Shown piece after piece: positions 34,298 to 43,875 of a stretch of DNA of 64,000 nucleotides. A model generated the notes under the pieces. That model was not told the origin of the DNA. It did no database searches and saw nothing but the letters and a program-made list of their open reading frames with translations. The stretch comes from Coprococcus ammoniilyticus (GTDB lineage Bacteria > Bacillota > Clostridia > Lachnospirales > Lachnospiraceae), in the NCBI RefSeq assembly GCF_025567345.1, contig NZ_JAOQJS010000007.1:1-64000 (forward strand), read 5' to 3'. Both the position numbers and the translations under genes were made by a program. The stretch's first letter is position 1, and each line of letters starts with the position of its first letter.

Positions 34298-34715
34298 ATG
34301 TATCATCCTCCATCTTCTTAATACGAACGGCTTTTGTATCTGTGCCGTTCATTTATTTGCTCTTTTGAATTTTCTACAGTATGCCATTCATAAAAACCGA
34401 TCACCATATCCCGCCAGCACAAAACTCCCACCCTATTTTGTGCTGATAGCACAATTATATGTTTGACAGGCACATATTTTCTATGGTATTGTTGGGTTAT
34501 TGTAATCCATAGCACAAATCAGTGGTTTATTATATTAAGCAGCAGCTAATATAAACCTTATATAATTAAGTAAATATTAGGCAATCATGTTCAAACTGCT
34601 TGAAATCAATAAGCCACCGCCAAGCCGATACGCGCAGATCATATTTTGATTGAACGGACTTCTTATACATAGACAAGTAACAATTATCAAATTCTGCTAA
34701 GAAAGGATCTTATAT
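34298..34715. promoter_or_regulatory. Divergent control region between aminotransferase and PucR regulator
   Basis: About 418 bases. Contains a perfect inverted repeat CAGCACAAAA (34415-34424) / TTTTGTGCTG (34436-34445) and two further TAGCACAA copies at 34447 and 34510. Four copies of an AGCACAA element between divergent genes suggest operator sites of the PucR-type protein. The rest is AT-rich with no gene. Confidence 0.5.
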
Positions 34716-35972
34716 ATGGCAATATTATTAAGAGATTTATATAAAGAAACAAAAAGCACCTATGGTCTGGATCTGATCGCAGGGGAAGAAGGACTGGATC
34801 ATCTGATGAACTGGGTCTATATATCAGAAGATCCCGGTACATTGGAATTCCTGCATGGCGGTGAACTGATCATTACGACCGGCGTTCTATGCGGAAATGA
34901 ATACTGGTTATATAACTTCATCAAAGGGCTGATTGAGCATAAAACCTGCGGCCTTATTATCAATATCGGCGGACATCTGAACCGTTCCGATATCTCCGAC
35001 CGTATCCGTATGCTGTGCGATCGGAAGCATTACCCGCTCTTTCTTATGCCATGGGAAACGCGGATCTTCGATATCACACACGATTATTACAATCGGATAT
35101 TTGATGATACCCAGACCAGTCAGGCAATCTCAACAGCCCTTTCGCGCGTGATCCTTCACCCAAATGACAAAGCTCTGATGGAAATCAGCCTGCCTGTCTT
35201 ATATGAACATGGTTTTCAGGCGGATGCACAATACCATCTCGTATATATATCAGATCTGCGTGATACAGCATCCATGAAACCAACCGCTGCACAGACAAAT
35301 ACCTCTATCCAGCAGTCTGAGCATTCCACCATCTCATCCGGTTATGCAAATACCGCCGGAAGTTTTCTTCAGAATCTGTTGACACGTCTGGTCAGAATCT
35401 ATAATCTGCCATATACATTTGTCAACGGCACCAACTATACTCTGCTGATCTGCCCCGCGCGGTCAAATGAACGGCTCGAACAGGAGCTTAGCCGGCTTCT
35501 GTATTATATGGGTGAATCCGCCGGAACAGCTTTTCTACATATCGGAATCAGTTCCCCGTCCAAAGATCTGATCGGATTAAGTCAGGCATTTTTACAGGGA
35601 CAGTGCGCCGTCCTGATGGCACAAAAAAAGAACAGTAGCCTGTTCTTCTTCGATGATATGGGATTCTATAAGCTTCTTTTATCTGTAAATGATACGGATG
35701 TGCTTAGAGAATATGTAAATGATACCCTGGGCTCCATCATTACATACGATGAGCAGCACCATACGAATTATCTGGAAACGCTCTCTCAGTATCTGCTCTG
35801 TGATGGCAGTATACAAAAAATTGCCGGTGCCCTGTTCTGTCACAGGAACACCGTCAATTATCGTGTTCGTATATTAAGAGAGGACTTACATCTTGCCTTA
35901 GATGATCCGTCCACTCGTTTTGAACTGATGACCGCATTTCAGGTACGCAGTTATCTTGATTTGTTTTCCTGA
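34716..35972 (+). CDS. PucR-family transcriptional regulator
   Basis: 418 residues. N-terminal PucR ligand-sensing domain (GLDLIAGEEGLDHLMNWVYI; LHGGELIITTGVL; GLIINIGGHL), a GGDEF-like middle, and the C-terminal CdaR/PucR helix-turn-helix (IQKIAGALFCHRNTVNYRVR, then LDDPSTRFELMTAFQVRSYL). Members activate genes for nitrogen-source use such as purines or GABA; position suggests it controls the divergent aminotransferase. GAAAGGATC is a modest ribosome site. Confidence 0.88.
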   Translation: MAILLRDLYKETKSTYGLDLIAGEEGLDHLMNWVYISEDPGTLEFLHGGELIITTGVLCGNEYWLYNFIKGLIEHKTCGLIINIGGHLNRSDISDRIRMLCDRKHYPLFLMPWETRIFDITHDYYNRIFDDTQTSQAISTALSRVILHPNDKALMEISLPVLYEHGFQADAQYHLVYISDLRDTASMKPTAAQTNTSIQQSEHSTISSGYANTAGSFLQNLLTRLVRIYNLPYTFVNGTNYTLLICPARSNERLEQELSRLLYYMGESAGTAFLHIGISSPSKDLIGLSQAFLQGQCAVLMAQKKNSSLFFFDDMGFYKLLLSVNDTDVLREYVNDTLGSIITYDEQHHTNYLETLSQYLLCDGSIQKIAGALFCHRNTVNYRVRILREDLHLALDDPSTRFELMTAFQVRSYLDLFS

Positions 35973-36031
35973 ACCTGCTGCAGCACATTTTAATATCATG
36001 TACATCATATATCCGGTCATTAATTGGCCTG

Positions 36032-37492
36032 TTATTTTCTGCGTCTGACCGCCAGTAATTCTTTCCATGCCGGCGGATAGAACAACAAGAGCAATGGGAA
36101 CAGCTCCAGTCTTCCGGCAAGCATATCGAACATTAACACGTATTTGGAAAATGTGCCATATACATTGAAATTCTTCGTTGGTCCTACCAGCTCCAGTCCC
36201 GGTCCGATGTTATTGATCGTTGCCGCAACCGCAGTAAAGTTTGATGTCATATCTTTTCCCTCAAAGGAGATCAGCAGTACGGATGTTGTAAACAAGATGA
36301 TAAATGTTATAAAATATACATTTACCGCACGTACCACTTCATGCTCTACCGGCTTGCCGTCCATTTTGATCTTCTTGATACTCTTTGGATGCAGATAGGA
36401 ATTCAACTCTTTTACCACACTTTTTACCACGATGATAAATCGGGATACCTTGATACCACCACCGGTACTGCCTGCACATGCACCAATGAACATCAGAATA
36501 ACCAGTATCGTCCTACATGTCTGGTTCCACAGGTCAAAATCCACACTGGAGAATCCGGTTGTTGTTATGATCGAAGCGACCTGGAACGATGCATGACGGA
36601 GTACTGTCCAGAATCCATCCATTGTATGAATCAGATTCAATACAAGAACTGCGATCGCTGCCACAATAATGAGGAAATAGGTTCGCACCTCCTCCATCTT
36701 CAATGCCTTTTTGATATTGCCAAATAAAATCAGATAGTATGCATTAAAATTTACGCCGAATAAGATCATAAAGATCGTTACCACCCACTGCAGATATGGC
36801 GAAAAGCTGGCAAAGCTATCATTCTTTGTTCCGAATCCACCTGTACCCGCTGTTCCGAATCCGGTACAGAATGCATGGAATACCGGCATTTTCCCGGCTA
36901 TTAACAAGATGATCTCTATAGCCGTTAATACAATGTAGATAACATATAATATTCGCGCCGTATACTTGATCTTCGGTACAAGCTTACCAACAGAAGGTCC
37001 CGGGCTCTCTGCTTTCATCAGATTGATATTTGATCCGCCACTAAGCGGCAATACCGCAAGCAGAAACACCAGCACACCCATGCCACCGATCCAATGTGTA
37101 AAGCTTCGCCAGAACAACGTCGTCCGGGATAATGCTTCCACATCGTTTAAGATACTGGCTCCTGTGGTTGTAAAACCGGAGATCGTCTCAAATAACGCAT
37201 CTGTGAAAGATGGGATATCTCCTGATATGCACATTGGAAGTGCACCAAATATACTCAGTGCTATCCAACTCAATGCTGTAGCGATACAACCCTCTTTCAG
37301 ATAGAATACATTTACTTTAGGTTTATGTTTTACAATGATGGCTCCAATCAGCATACAGATAACTGCCATCACCAGATAATCAATTCCTTCACTTTCCTGA
37401 TAAATCAACGAAACCAGACATGGCAGAAGAAGCATAACCCCCTCCAGCATGACCACATGTCCGACTACGTATAAAATCATTGACCGATTCAT
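36032..37492 (-). CDS. trkH: Trk/Ktr potassium transporter membrane subunit TrkH
   Basis: 486 residues, about ten TM helices with four degenerate pore motifs of the K+-channel type: SGFTTTGASIL, FCTGFGTAGTGGFGTKN, ITTTGFSSVDFDLW, NNIGPGLELVGP. It takes up K+ with the NAD-binding TrkA encoded 37 bases upstream. Confidence 0.93.
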   Translation of the reverse strand: MNRSMILYVVGHVVMLEGVMLLLPCLVSLIYQESEGIDYLVMAVICMLIGAIIVKHKPKVNVFYLKEGCIATALSWIALSIFGALPMCISGDIPSFTDALFETISGFTTTGASILNDVEALSRTTLFWRSFTHWIGGMGVLVFLLAVLPLSGGSNINLMKAESPGPSVGKLVPKIKYTARILYVIYIVLTAIEIILLIAGKMPVFHAFCTGFGTAGTGGFGTKNDSFASFSPYLQWVVTIFMILFGVNFNAYYLILFGNIKKALKMEEVRTYFLIIVAAIAVLVLNLIHTMDGFWTVLRHASFQVASIITTTGFSSVDFDLWNQTCRTILVILMFIGACAGSTGGGIKVSRFIIVVKSVVKELNSYLHPKSIKKIKMDGKPVEHEVVRAVNVYFITFIILFTTSVLLISFEGKDMTSNFTAVAATINNIGPGLELVGPTKNFNVYGTFSKYVLMFDMLAGRLELFPLLLLFYPPAWKELLAVRRRK

Positions 37493-37529
37493 AGCTTCCT
37501 ATTTTCCCTTTTACAAAAATACTCATTAC

Positions 37530-38939
37530 TTATACCAGAATATCCCTGATATCATTAAATCCTGTATGGGTCGTTACTACCATAGCAGTATCCCCGACTT
37601 CGATCGTATCATGACCGGATGGTGTAATAATCGTACCGTTTCGATTGATAAACGCGATCAGCACATCCTTCTTTAACTTCAGATCCATCAGTGGCTTACC
37701 CGTTACCTCGGATGCTTCATCCACACGGAACTCGATCGCCTCTACCCGGAAATCAAACATATGATATAACGTCTGCACACAGCTGTTCATGGAACGTGTA
37801 TTTGATTTCGCACGAACATAAGCAGTAATAGTCTCCGCTGTAATAAAACTCGGATAAAATACACTTCCAAGGTTCAGATTATTAATTATTTCCTTGAAAT
37901 TACTACGGTTGATCTTCGTGATGGTCTTTGCATCCGAAACATGTCTGGCATGCAGTGTCAGGAGGATATTTTCCTCGTCAATCCCAGTTAAAGCAACAAA
38001 GGATTCTGCATTGCTTAAGCCTTCTTCCTTTAATACATCCTGATCGGTTCCGTCTGCATTGATAATAACTGCTTTCGGAAGCAGAATACTGAGTCGCTCA
38101 CAACGATCCTTCTCTTTCTCAATGATCTTTACATTGATTCCCATATTGATCAACTGACTTGCAAGATAATATGCAACGTCACCACCGCCGACGATCATCG
38201 CATCACTGACACGATTTGTCTTGAATCCGATAAAATCAAGAAATGCACGGCTCATCGGACGGGATCCTACAAACGAAAGAACATCTCCTGCATGCAGTTT
38301 AAAATGACCGGATGGAATATAGACTTCTCCATCTCTTTCAACCGCACAAATCAGAATATTGATATTCTTCGCTCGATCCATAAGCTGCTGACCAAGATGT
38401 GCCACAGACAGTCCGTCTAACATATTATGCTCCGGAATCTTGATCTTCGTCATCTCTGCCTGACCATGTGCAAAGGAATTGATCTCCAAAGCTGTCGGCA
38501 TATAAAGCACACGCGCAACCTCCGTTGCTGTTTCAAGCTCCGGATTGATGACCATGGTAAGTCCCAGACTCTTTTTCAGATATTTTATCTCCTTGCTGTA
38601 GTCCGGATTTCTGACACGCGCTACCGTTGCGCAGTCACGTCCCTGTTTTGCGATCGTACAACAAAGCAGGTTCAGCTCGTCAGAATTTGTTACTGCGATC
38701 ACAAGATCGGCATTCTCCACACCGGCTTCCATCAGCACACTGTAGCTTGCACCATTTCCGCAGATTCCCATAACGTCATACTGATTGACGTTCATCTCAA
38801 TCTTATCCGCATTTTTATCAATGACTGTTATATCATGCCCTTCCTTGCATAACTGTCTGGTCAGTGCCGTTCCGACCTTACCGCATCCTATGATCAATAT
38901 ATTAAGACCCGTTTTCTTCGCGCCTCGTTGCTTAAACAT
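37530..38939 (-). CDS. trkA: Trk potassium uptake regulatory subunit TrkA
   Basis: 469 residues with two RCK repeats: Rossmann motifs LNILIIGCGKVGTALTRQL (residues 12-30) and DAMIVGGGDVAYYLASQL (near 233), each followed by a TrkA-C domain. It binds NAD(H)/ATP and gates TrkH on the inner face of the membrane. Start at ATG 38939 behind GGAGGTAAGTG; a GTG one codon earlier is less likely. Confidence 0.93.
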   Translation of the reverse strand: MFKQRGAKKTGLNILIIGCGKVGTALTRQLCKEGHDITVIDKNADKIEMNVNQYDVMGICGNGASYSVLMEAGVENADLVIAVTNSDELNLLCCTIAKQGRDCATVARVRNPDYSKEIKYLKKSLGLTMVINPELETATEVARVLYMPTALEINSFAHGQAEMTKIKIPEHNMLDGLSVAHLGQQLMDRAKNINILICAVERDGEVYIPSGHFKLHAGDVLSFVGSRPMSRAFLDFIGFKTNRVSDAMIVGGGDVAYYLASQLINMGINVKIIEKEKDRCERLSILLPKAVIINADGTDQDVLKEEGLSNAESFVALTGIDEENILLTLHARHVSDAKTITKINRSNFKEIINNLNLGSVFYPSFITAETITAYVRAKSNTRSMNSCVQTLYHMFDFRVEAIEFRVDEASEVTGKPLMDLKLKKDVLIAFINRNGTIITPSGHDTIEVGDTAMVVTTHTGFNDIRDILV

Positions 38940-39118
38940 CACTTACCTCCACCGACTTCGGCTATATATTATACATATCTTTTGTGCATAAAACGCTCAC
39001 TTTATTATAGCGTCAATCTTGATTGTAACATCTTTTTTCTATATGTACAGTGATATTGGAAAATTTTATTTAAAGTTTAGTTTGATTCTGTGTTATACTA
39101 CTGTCTGGAGGATTTGAT

Positions 39119-39685
39119 ATGTTATTTTCTTTATTTATTAATTTTTTCAAAATCGGATTATTTACATTTGGAGGCGGTTATGCAATGATCGCACAGATCC
39201 GGGAAGAAGTAGTTGCAAAACGAAACTGGCTCACGGAAGACGAACTGATCGAAGTGATTGCGATCGCTGAATCAACGCCCGGGCCACTGGCGATCAACCT
39301 CGCTACTTTTGTCGGTTATAAACAAAGAGGCTTCCGCGGAAGTCTGGCAGCCACCCTCGGTGTCTGTATCCCATCCGTTATTATTATATTTGTCATTTCT
39401 CTGTTTTTTGATGCTTTCATTGCAAATAAATATGTAGCATATGCCTTCGTTGGCATTAAATGTGCTGTTGCTTTTCTGATCCTTACAACCGGAATCAGCA
39501 TGATGAAAACACTCGACCGAAAAAAAATACCGGTTCTTGTATTTGTAGTTACTTTTATAATCATGGTGATCGGAGAACTGCTTTCCAAATCCGTGAATGC
39601 AATTCTTCTGATCCTCGCAGGCGGCATCATCGGAATTTTTTGTACCTCTTTTAAAAGGATCCGAAAGGAGGATGCAGGCAAATGA
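39119..39685 (+). CDS. Chromate transporter-family half-protein (first)
   Basis: 188 residues with the single CHR domain: LFINFFKIGLFTFGGGYAMI, EVIAIAESTPGPLAINLAT, GFRGSLAATLGVCIPSVI. About six TM helices. In Firmicutes two short CHR proteins form a heterodimer exporting chromate or an unknown anion. The TGA overlaps the next ATG (ATGA). GGAGG lies 7 bases before the start. Confidence 0.9.
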   Translation: MLFSLFINFFKIGLFTFGGGYAMIAQIREEVVAKRNWLTEDELIEVIAIAESTPGPLAINLATFVGYKQRGFRGSLAATLGVCIPSVIIIFVISLFFDAFIANKYVAYAFVGIKCAVAFLILTTGISMMKTLDRKKIPVLVFVVTFIIMVIGELLSKSVNAILLILAGGIIGIFCTSFKRIRKEDAGK

Positions 39686-40263
39686 TATATCTGACATTGT
39701 TTATTGAATTCTTTAAAGTAGGACTGTTCAGCTTCGGAGGCGGCTTCGGCATGATACCGCTGATCCAGGATGCTATCATCCGCCATAACTGGATGAGTGA
39801 AGATGCCTTTTACAATTTTATCGGTGTCTGCGAATCTACACCGGGTCCGATCGCAGTCAACATGGCAACCTATGTCGGATCGACGCAGGCAGGACTTCCG
39901 GGCGGTATCGTCGCTACTCTCGGTGTCATCACGCCGTCCTTTTTCATTATATTATTAATTGCCGCAGTTATAAAAAATCTGACGAAAAATACCTACGTGC
40001 AGGGCTTCCTGTATGGCATCAAACCGGTTATCCTGGCCCTGATCCTTGCAACCGGAATCAACATGCTGTTAAAGTCTACCGGATATGTCAGCTTATCCGA
40101 ATATGATGTGAATATCCCTGCTATCATTATTCTGTGCCTGCTTGCAGGAATCTATTTCTTCATCCGGCGCAAATGGAAGCAAAAGCTGTCAGCGATCTCC
40201 CTGATCCTGCTTTCCGCGGTTCTTGGAATCGTGGTATCCTTGATTGCCGAACACATCAGATAA
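39682..40263 (+). CDS. Chromate transporter-family half-protein (second)
   Basis: 193 residues, CHR domain: FIEFFKVGLFSFGGGFGMIP, IGVCESTPGPIAVNMATYVG, GLPGGIVATLGVITPSFFII. Partner of the preceding half, translationally coupled by a four-base overlap. A terminator follows at once. Confidence 0.9.
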   Translation: MIYLTLFIEFFKVGLFSFGGGFGMIPLIQDAIIRHNWMSEDAFYNFIGVCESTPGPIAVNMATYVGSTQAGLPGGIVATLGVITPSFFIILLIAAVIKNLTKNTYVQGFLYGIKPVILALILATGINMLLKSTGYVSLSEYDVNIPAIIILCLLAGIYFFIRRKWKQKLSAISLILLSAVLGIVVSLIAEHIR

Positions 40264-40264
40264 A

Positions 40265-40300
40265 AAGTCACCTGATACAATACAGCGTATCAGGTGACTT
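40265..40300 (+). terminator. Terminator after the chromate transporter pair
   Basis: Perfect 14-bp stem AAGTCACCTGATAC / GTATCAGGTGACTT with 8-base loop, starting two bases after the stop codon; ATATTTTT follows. Confidence 0.8.
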
Positions 40301-40354
40301 CATATTTTTCATTGGCAGTCATAATTATCCTTTTATATCAGATTGCTCTGCCTT

Positions 40355-40945
40355 TTATTTTCGATAGGATGGAGCAAGTGCGTATGCCGGAACATACTCC
40401 TCTGCTGCCACACTGTTCATGGCAAATGCCCGTACCAGAAACGTACCGATGGTTTTTGATGCATTCCGAATATAGCGTGCATCCGTTTCATTATCTCCGG
40501 CCTCCGTCATATACAGTGCATGGTTTTTCTTCAGATACTCGACCGCTTCCTCCACAGAATGAACCATTTCACCGATCCGACTCGTTTCTTCCTGTTCTAC
40601 ATGTCCATGTCCAAATAAAAACTTCTGAAATCCACTTTCATATGCAACATGTTCAGAAAAACCGCCTTCAAAAATGGAGTTATGCGCATATGTGAAGAAA
40701 TCCTCCACATAATGAAGTACATATCCGAGTTTCAGGAAAGAATATCTGCTGTTCTTCCCCTTTTCTTCCAGCTTCTGTATCCGGTTGACTGTATTATCAA
40801 ATGAACTTTTCCAGGTATGCTTCTTAATATAGGTATGAACCAATATATCCGGCAGAATACTGCCTAACAATAACCACTTCCTTTTGTTCTGTGGAACCTG
40901 TTCTATAATTTCTCTGGTTACAAATAAATGACTTCTTTTTTTCAT
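40355..40945 (-). CDS. Zinc-dependent phospholipase C-like protein
   Basis: 196 residues of the zinc-dependent phospholipase C/S1-P1 nuclease fold. Possible metal ligands: His in MKKRSHLFVTREI, Asp in LGSILPDILVHTYI, His and Asp in LGYVLHYVEDFFTYAHNS. There is no signal peptide, unlike secreted clostridial phospholipases, so it is probably one of the uncharacterised cytoplasmic members. GAAGGAGACTGAT decides the start; the frame is open 11 codons further. Confidence 0.78.
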   Translation of the reverse strand: MKKRSHLFVTREIIEQVPQNKRKWLLLGSILPDILVHTYIKKHTWKSSFDNTVNRIQKLEEKGKNSRYSFLKLGYVLHYVEDFFTYAHNSIFEGGFSEHVAYESGFQKFLFGHGHVEQEETSRIGEMVHSVEEAVEYLKKNHALYMTEAGDNETDARYIRNASKTIGTFLVRAFAMNSVAAEEYVPAYALAPSYRK

Positions 40946-41082
40946 ATCAGTCTCCTTCCCACTTTTAACTCGGCACAACTTTTTCCGTTGTTCCTATCTA
41001 TATTTTACCGCAGGAAGTATGAAATACAAGCCATTTCACAGAATTTTCTTGAAATTAGAAAAATTTTCTAACAATTTTTACA

Positions 41083-42855
41083 CTAACCAAGACATCTTAC
41101 ACAAAGGTAACATACCTGACTATCATCCGTATAGTCTTCCGCAGCCAGGATCTCCATCATTGTATCCTTATACTCTTCGCCATATTTTCTCCTGTATATG
41201 ATGCTGTATGACTTTCCGGTGCCATTGATATTCTTTTTTAGATTTTGAAGTGAAGTCTTTTGCAAAAATGCCTGTCTGTCATCCGGATACAATTCATCTG
41301 AATTTGCAAATGTCGCAAACCAGTCTGAAAGCTTTGCCGAAAACACACTGTTCTTTAAGCTTTCTCTGTCAATACTTACAATCTGATATGAATTCTGTGT
41401 AAGATTAATGATAAGTACTTTAGTATATAGCTTTGTAAGTGCATTATGTGCAGCCTGCAATTTTCTCCGGTCTTCTCCCTTTTTACTGTAGTATTCTGCC
41501 TTACAGGCATACATTCTCTCATCCGCATGCTCTGCAAGTTCCTCAAAATTCTCCCACTGCCTTTCGCACTTCTCCGCATATCCCAGAGACACAGATACAT
41601 CTGCTACTTTCTTTCCGGACCATTTGTTCATCCGTTCCTTAAAATCATCTATAATCTTTTTGAGTCTTCTGCTATCTGCAAACACAATTGCTGCGAACTC
41701 ATCACCGCCAAATCTGTATACCCGTCCATATCCGTTAAAGCTCTTCATCATGCACTCCGCAGCTCCCTGAAGCAATTCATCGCCTGCCGCATGCCCCTGA
41801 TGATCATTTACCTTTTTCAATCCATTGACATCCATGGATATATATACCATATCCGGTGATTCCCAGTATTCTTCCACATTCTCCTGATATGCTTTCCGGT
41901 TAAAACACCCTGTCAGTTCATCTGTATAGGCACTGCGCCTTACCCTGTCAAGCTTTGTAAACATACTTGCGAGTGCTTTCGCAGCAATTATAAAATACAC
42001 GATCATAATCACCATTATGATAACATCTGTCTTTATATTCGAAAGTAAATTGCAGGTAACCACAACGATATAGTCATCTGTCCGGTCGAAAGCGCACCGG
42101 CTCACAATACCATCTATGTTCCTGTAGCATATTGCAGGGACATCTGCCTGTTCAGTAACCTTATCACGGGATATACCGACATCATTCAGCGTTTTACCAA
42201 CCATTGCTGCTTTTGTACTTCCAAGGATTTTGCCATCTCCACTATCCGCAACAAATATATTGATGCCTGTATACATCGGCATATTGGAAATAACTACCGA
42301 TATCTGATTCTGATTCATCTCATCAATCAGGCGCTTCGGTTCTATTCCTACCTGGATCATCTTTGTTCCGGAATTATTCCAGGTTATTGCATACATCATG
42401 CTTCGCCCCTCAGATGTATTTGGCATAACATCCTGGCACATTGTCAGGTCTTTATCCTGAAGCATGGGGGTAAAATATGCCATTTGATCTCCCGAATCAA
42501 AACTGTATCCATAATACTTTGGAATGGTTCCACCGTAAATAACTCCATTTTCATCAAATAAATGGATCTCATCTACAGACATAAATGCTGCAATCTTTTT
42601 CAACTCATTAAGATCATTTTCAACCTCCGGTTTTGCATCCAATATATAGGCAACTGCATTGACACGAACCTTATAATCCTCTTTTAAGGATTCCAGCATT
42701 TCTTTCTCCCGGCTGTCATTTTTTTCAATTACTTCCATCGTCTGGTTCATCAGCATCTGAGATGTTCTTTTGTAATCCTGTAAATTAACAACATATAATA
42801 TGACGATTTCTAAAATCAATGCTAAAAAAACAGCTACATTAATCGTCATTGTCAT
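41083..42855 (-). CDS. Membrane-bound diguanylate cyclase (GGDEF protein)
   Basis: 590 residues from the first ATG. TM helix (VAVFLALILEIVILYVV, 7-23), an outside Cache-like sensor domain (25-270), second TM helix (272-292), GGDEF domain with YTDELTGCFNRKAY at the start and RFGGDEFAAIVF (383-387), then about 115 C-terminal residues of unknown fold. Makes c-di-GMP from two GTP. No R-x-x-D inhibitory site precedes GGDEF. The ATG lacks a ribosome site, whereas a CTG 15 codons upstream (42900) has AGGGGGA 8 bases before it and adds basic residues (KKKIFFQRNKNTRQ) ahead of the TM helix; it may be the true start. Confidence 0.88.
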   Translation of the reverse strand: MTMTINVAVFLALILEIVILYVVNLQDYKRTSQMLMNQTMEVIEKNDSREKEMLESLKEDYKVRVNAVAYILDAKPEVENDLNELKKIAAFMSVDEIHLFDENGVIYGGTIPKYYGYSFDSGDQMAYFTPMLQDKDLTMCQDVMPNTSEGRSMMYAITWNNSGTKMIQVGIEPKRLIDEMNQNQISVVISNMPMYTGINIFVADSGDGKILGSTKAAMVGKTLNDVGISRDKVTEQADVPAICYRNIDGIVSRCAFDRTDDYIVVVTCNLLSNIKTDVIIMVIMIVYFIIAAKALASMFTKLDRVRRSAYTDELTGCFNRKAYQENVEEYWESPDMVYISMDVNGLKKVNDHQGHAAGDELLQGAAECMMKSFNGYGRVYRFGGDEFAAIVFADSRRLKKIIDDFKERMNKWSGKKVADVSVSLGYAEKCERQWENFEELAEHADERMYACKAEYYSKKGEDRRKLQAAHNALTKLYTKVLIINLTQNSYQIVSIDRESLKNSVFSAKLSDWFATFANSDELYPDDRQAFLQKTSLQNLKKNINGTGKSYSIIYRRKYGEEYKDTMMEILAAEDYTDDSQVCYLCVRCLG

Positions 42856-42952
42856 CTGTCTGGTATTTTTATTCCTTTGAAAAAAGATTTTCTTCTTCAG
42901 TTTTCTTCCCCCTTTGCCTCCCCATATTTATATCATATATAAAATCGCTGTC

Positions 42953-43669
42953 TTACATACCTTCCGGCATCTCGGTCTCATAAAAGCCCCGTCCATTTCT
43001 GGTGCCCATTCGGATCGTCATGCCGAGATCCTCATAGACACTGGTGCACTCATAGTCAATCGGCTCTGTCGTTCTGACAAGCCTCTCCAGCTCTTCTGCA
43101 GCCGCCATATATTCGTCACCATCAAAGCCACCGATCGCCGGTCCTGACGCCCCATAATATAAAGTCAGATAGATCACCTTACCATCCTTATCTTCTGCCG
43201 CGATCGTATAGTCCAGTAACTCCTCATTATTCTCGGTTGTCTCCTTATCGCCAAATAATGTAACGATCTGACCAATGAACAGGCCATGATATTCTGCAAG
43301 TGCTTCGTCCTCATATACATTTAACAACAAATAACTGCCTGCCAGGTCCACATCATCATTTACTCTATAAAATGTATAATTCTCGCACGAATATCTCGCT
43401 TTCTCTGTCCCATCTGTCTTTTCTGTTGTGCTGTCTTTTTTCTGTGTATTCATATGATCTGAACTTCCCCCCGCTTCTTTTTCTGATGCTGCTTCTGTCT
43501 TCTCTGCTGTCGCATCTACTTCTATTGTCCGATAATTCTCAGTTGTTCCATCCATACTGTATTCGGATGTAGCTACCCATTCTCCATAATCTGTCGTGAT
43601 ACCTTCATCGGCACACCCTGTCATCATAAGCACTCCAACTGCCCCTAATAATAAAATCGTCTTTTTCAT
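42953..43669 (-). CDS. Putative lipoprotein, unknown function
   Basis: 238 residues. Lipoprotein signal peptide with lipobox (TILLLGAVGVLMMTGCADEG, Cys19). A Thr/Glu/Lys-rich linker (about 45-90) leads to a compact C-terminal domain containing YLLLNVYEDEALAEYHGLFI and KVIYLTLYYGASGPAIGG. I recognise no family. It would be anchored on the outer face of the membrane. GGGAGA is the ribosome site. Expressed from its own region, 206 bases after trpS on the same strand. Confidence 0.75.
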   Translation of the reverse strand: MKKTILLLGAVGVLMMTGCADEGITTDYGEWVATSEYSMDGTTENYRTIEVDATAEKTEAASEKEAGGSSDHMNTQKKDSTTEKTDGTEKARYSCENYTFYRVNDDVDLAGSYLLLNVYEDEALAEYHGLFIGQIVTLFGDKETTENNEELLDYTIAAEDKDGKVIYLTLYYGASGPAIGGFDGDEYMAAAEELERLVRTTEPIDYECTSVYEDLGMTIRMGTRNGRGFYETEMPEGM

Positions 43670-43829
43670 ATCCGGTGTCTCCCCATATATTTATTTTACC
43701 CCTGTAAACCTATCAGATCTAGTTTATATATCGTTCGCTCTAACTTCATCTGATCCAGAAACATTTTTTTCAACTTTTCCAACCTTATTATACCCAATTT
43801 TTGCAACTTTTCCAACTTTTACCATACAA

Positions 43830-43862
43830 CAAAAGGACGGCCGTTTTCACGACCGTCCTCTT
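43830..43862 (-). terminator. Terminator of trpS
   Basis: Stem AGGACGG / CCGTCCT plus inner CG...CG pairs. On the minus strand it follows the trpS stop by about 15 bases and ends CCTTTTGTT. Confidence 0.75.
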
Positions 43863-43875
43863 ATGTCTGTCAATT

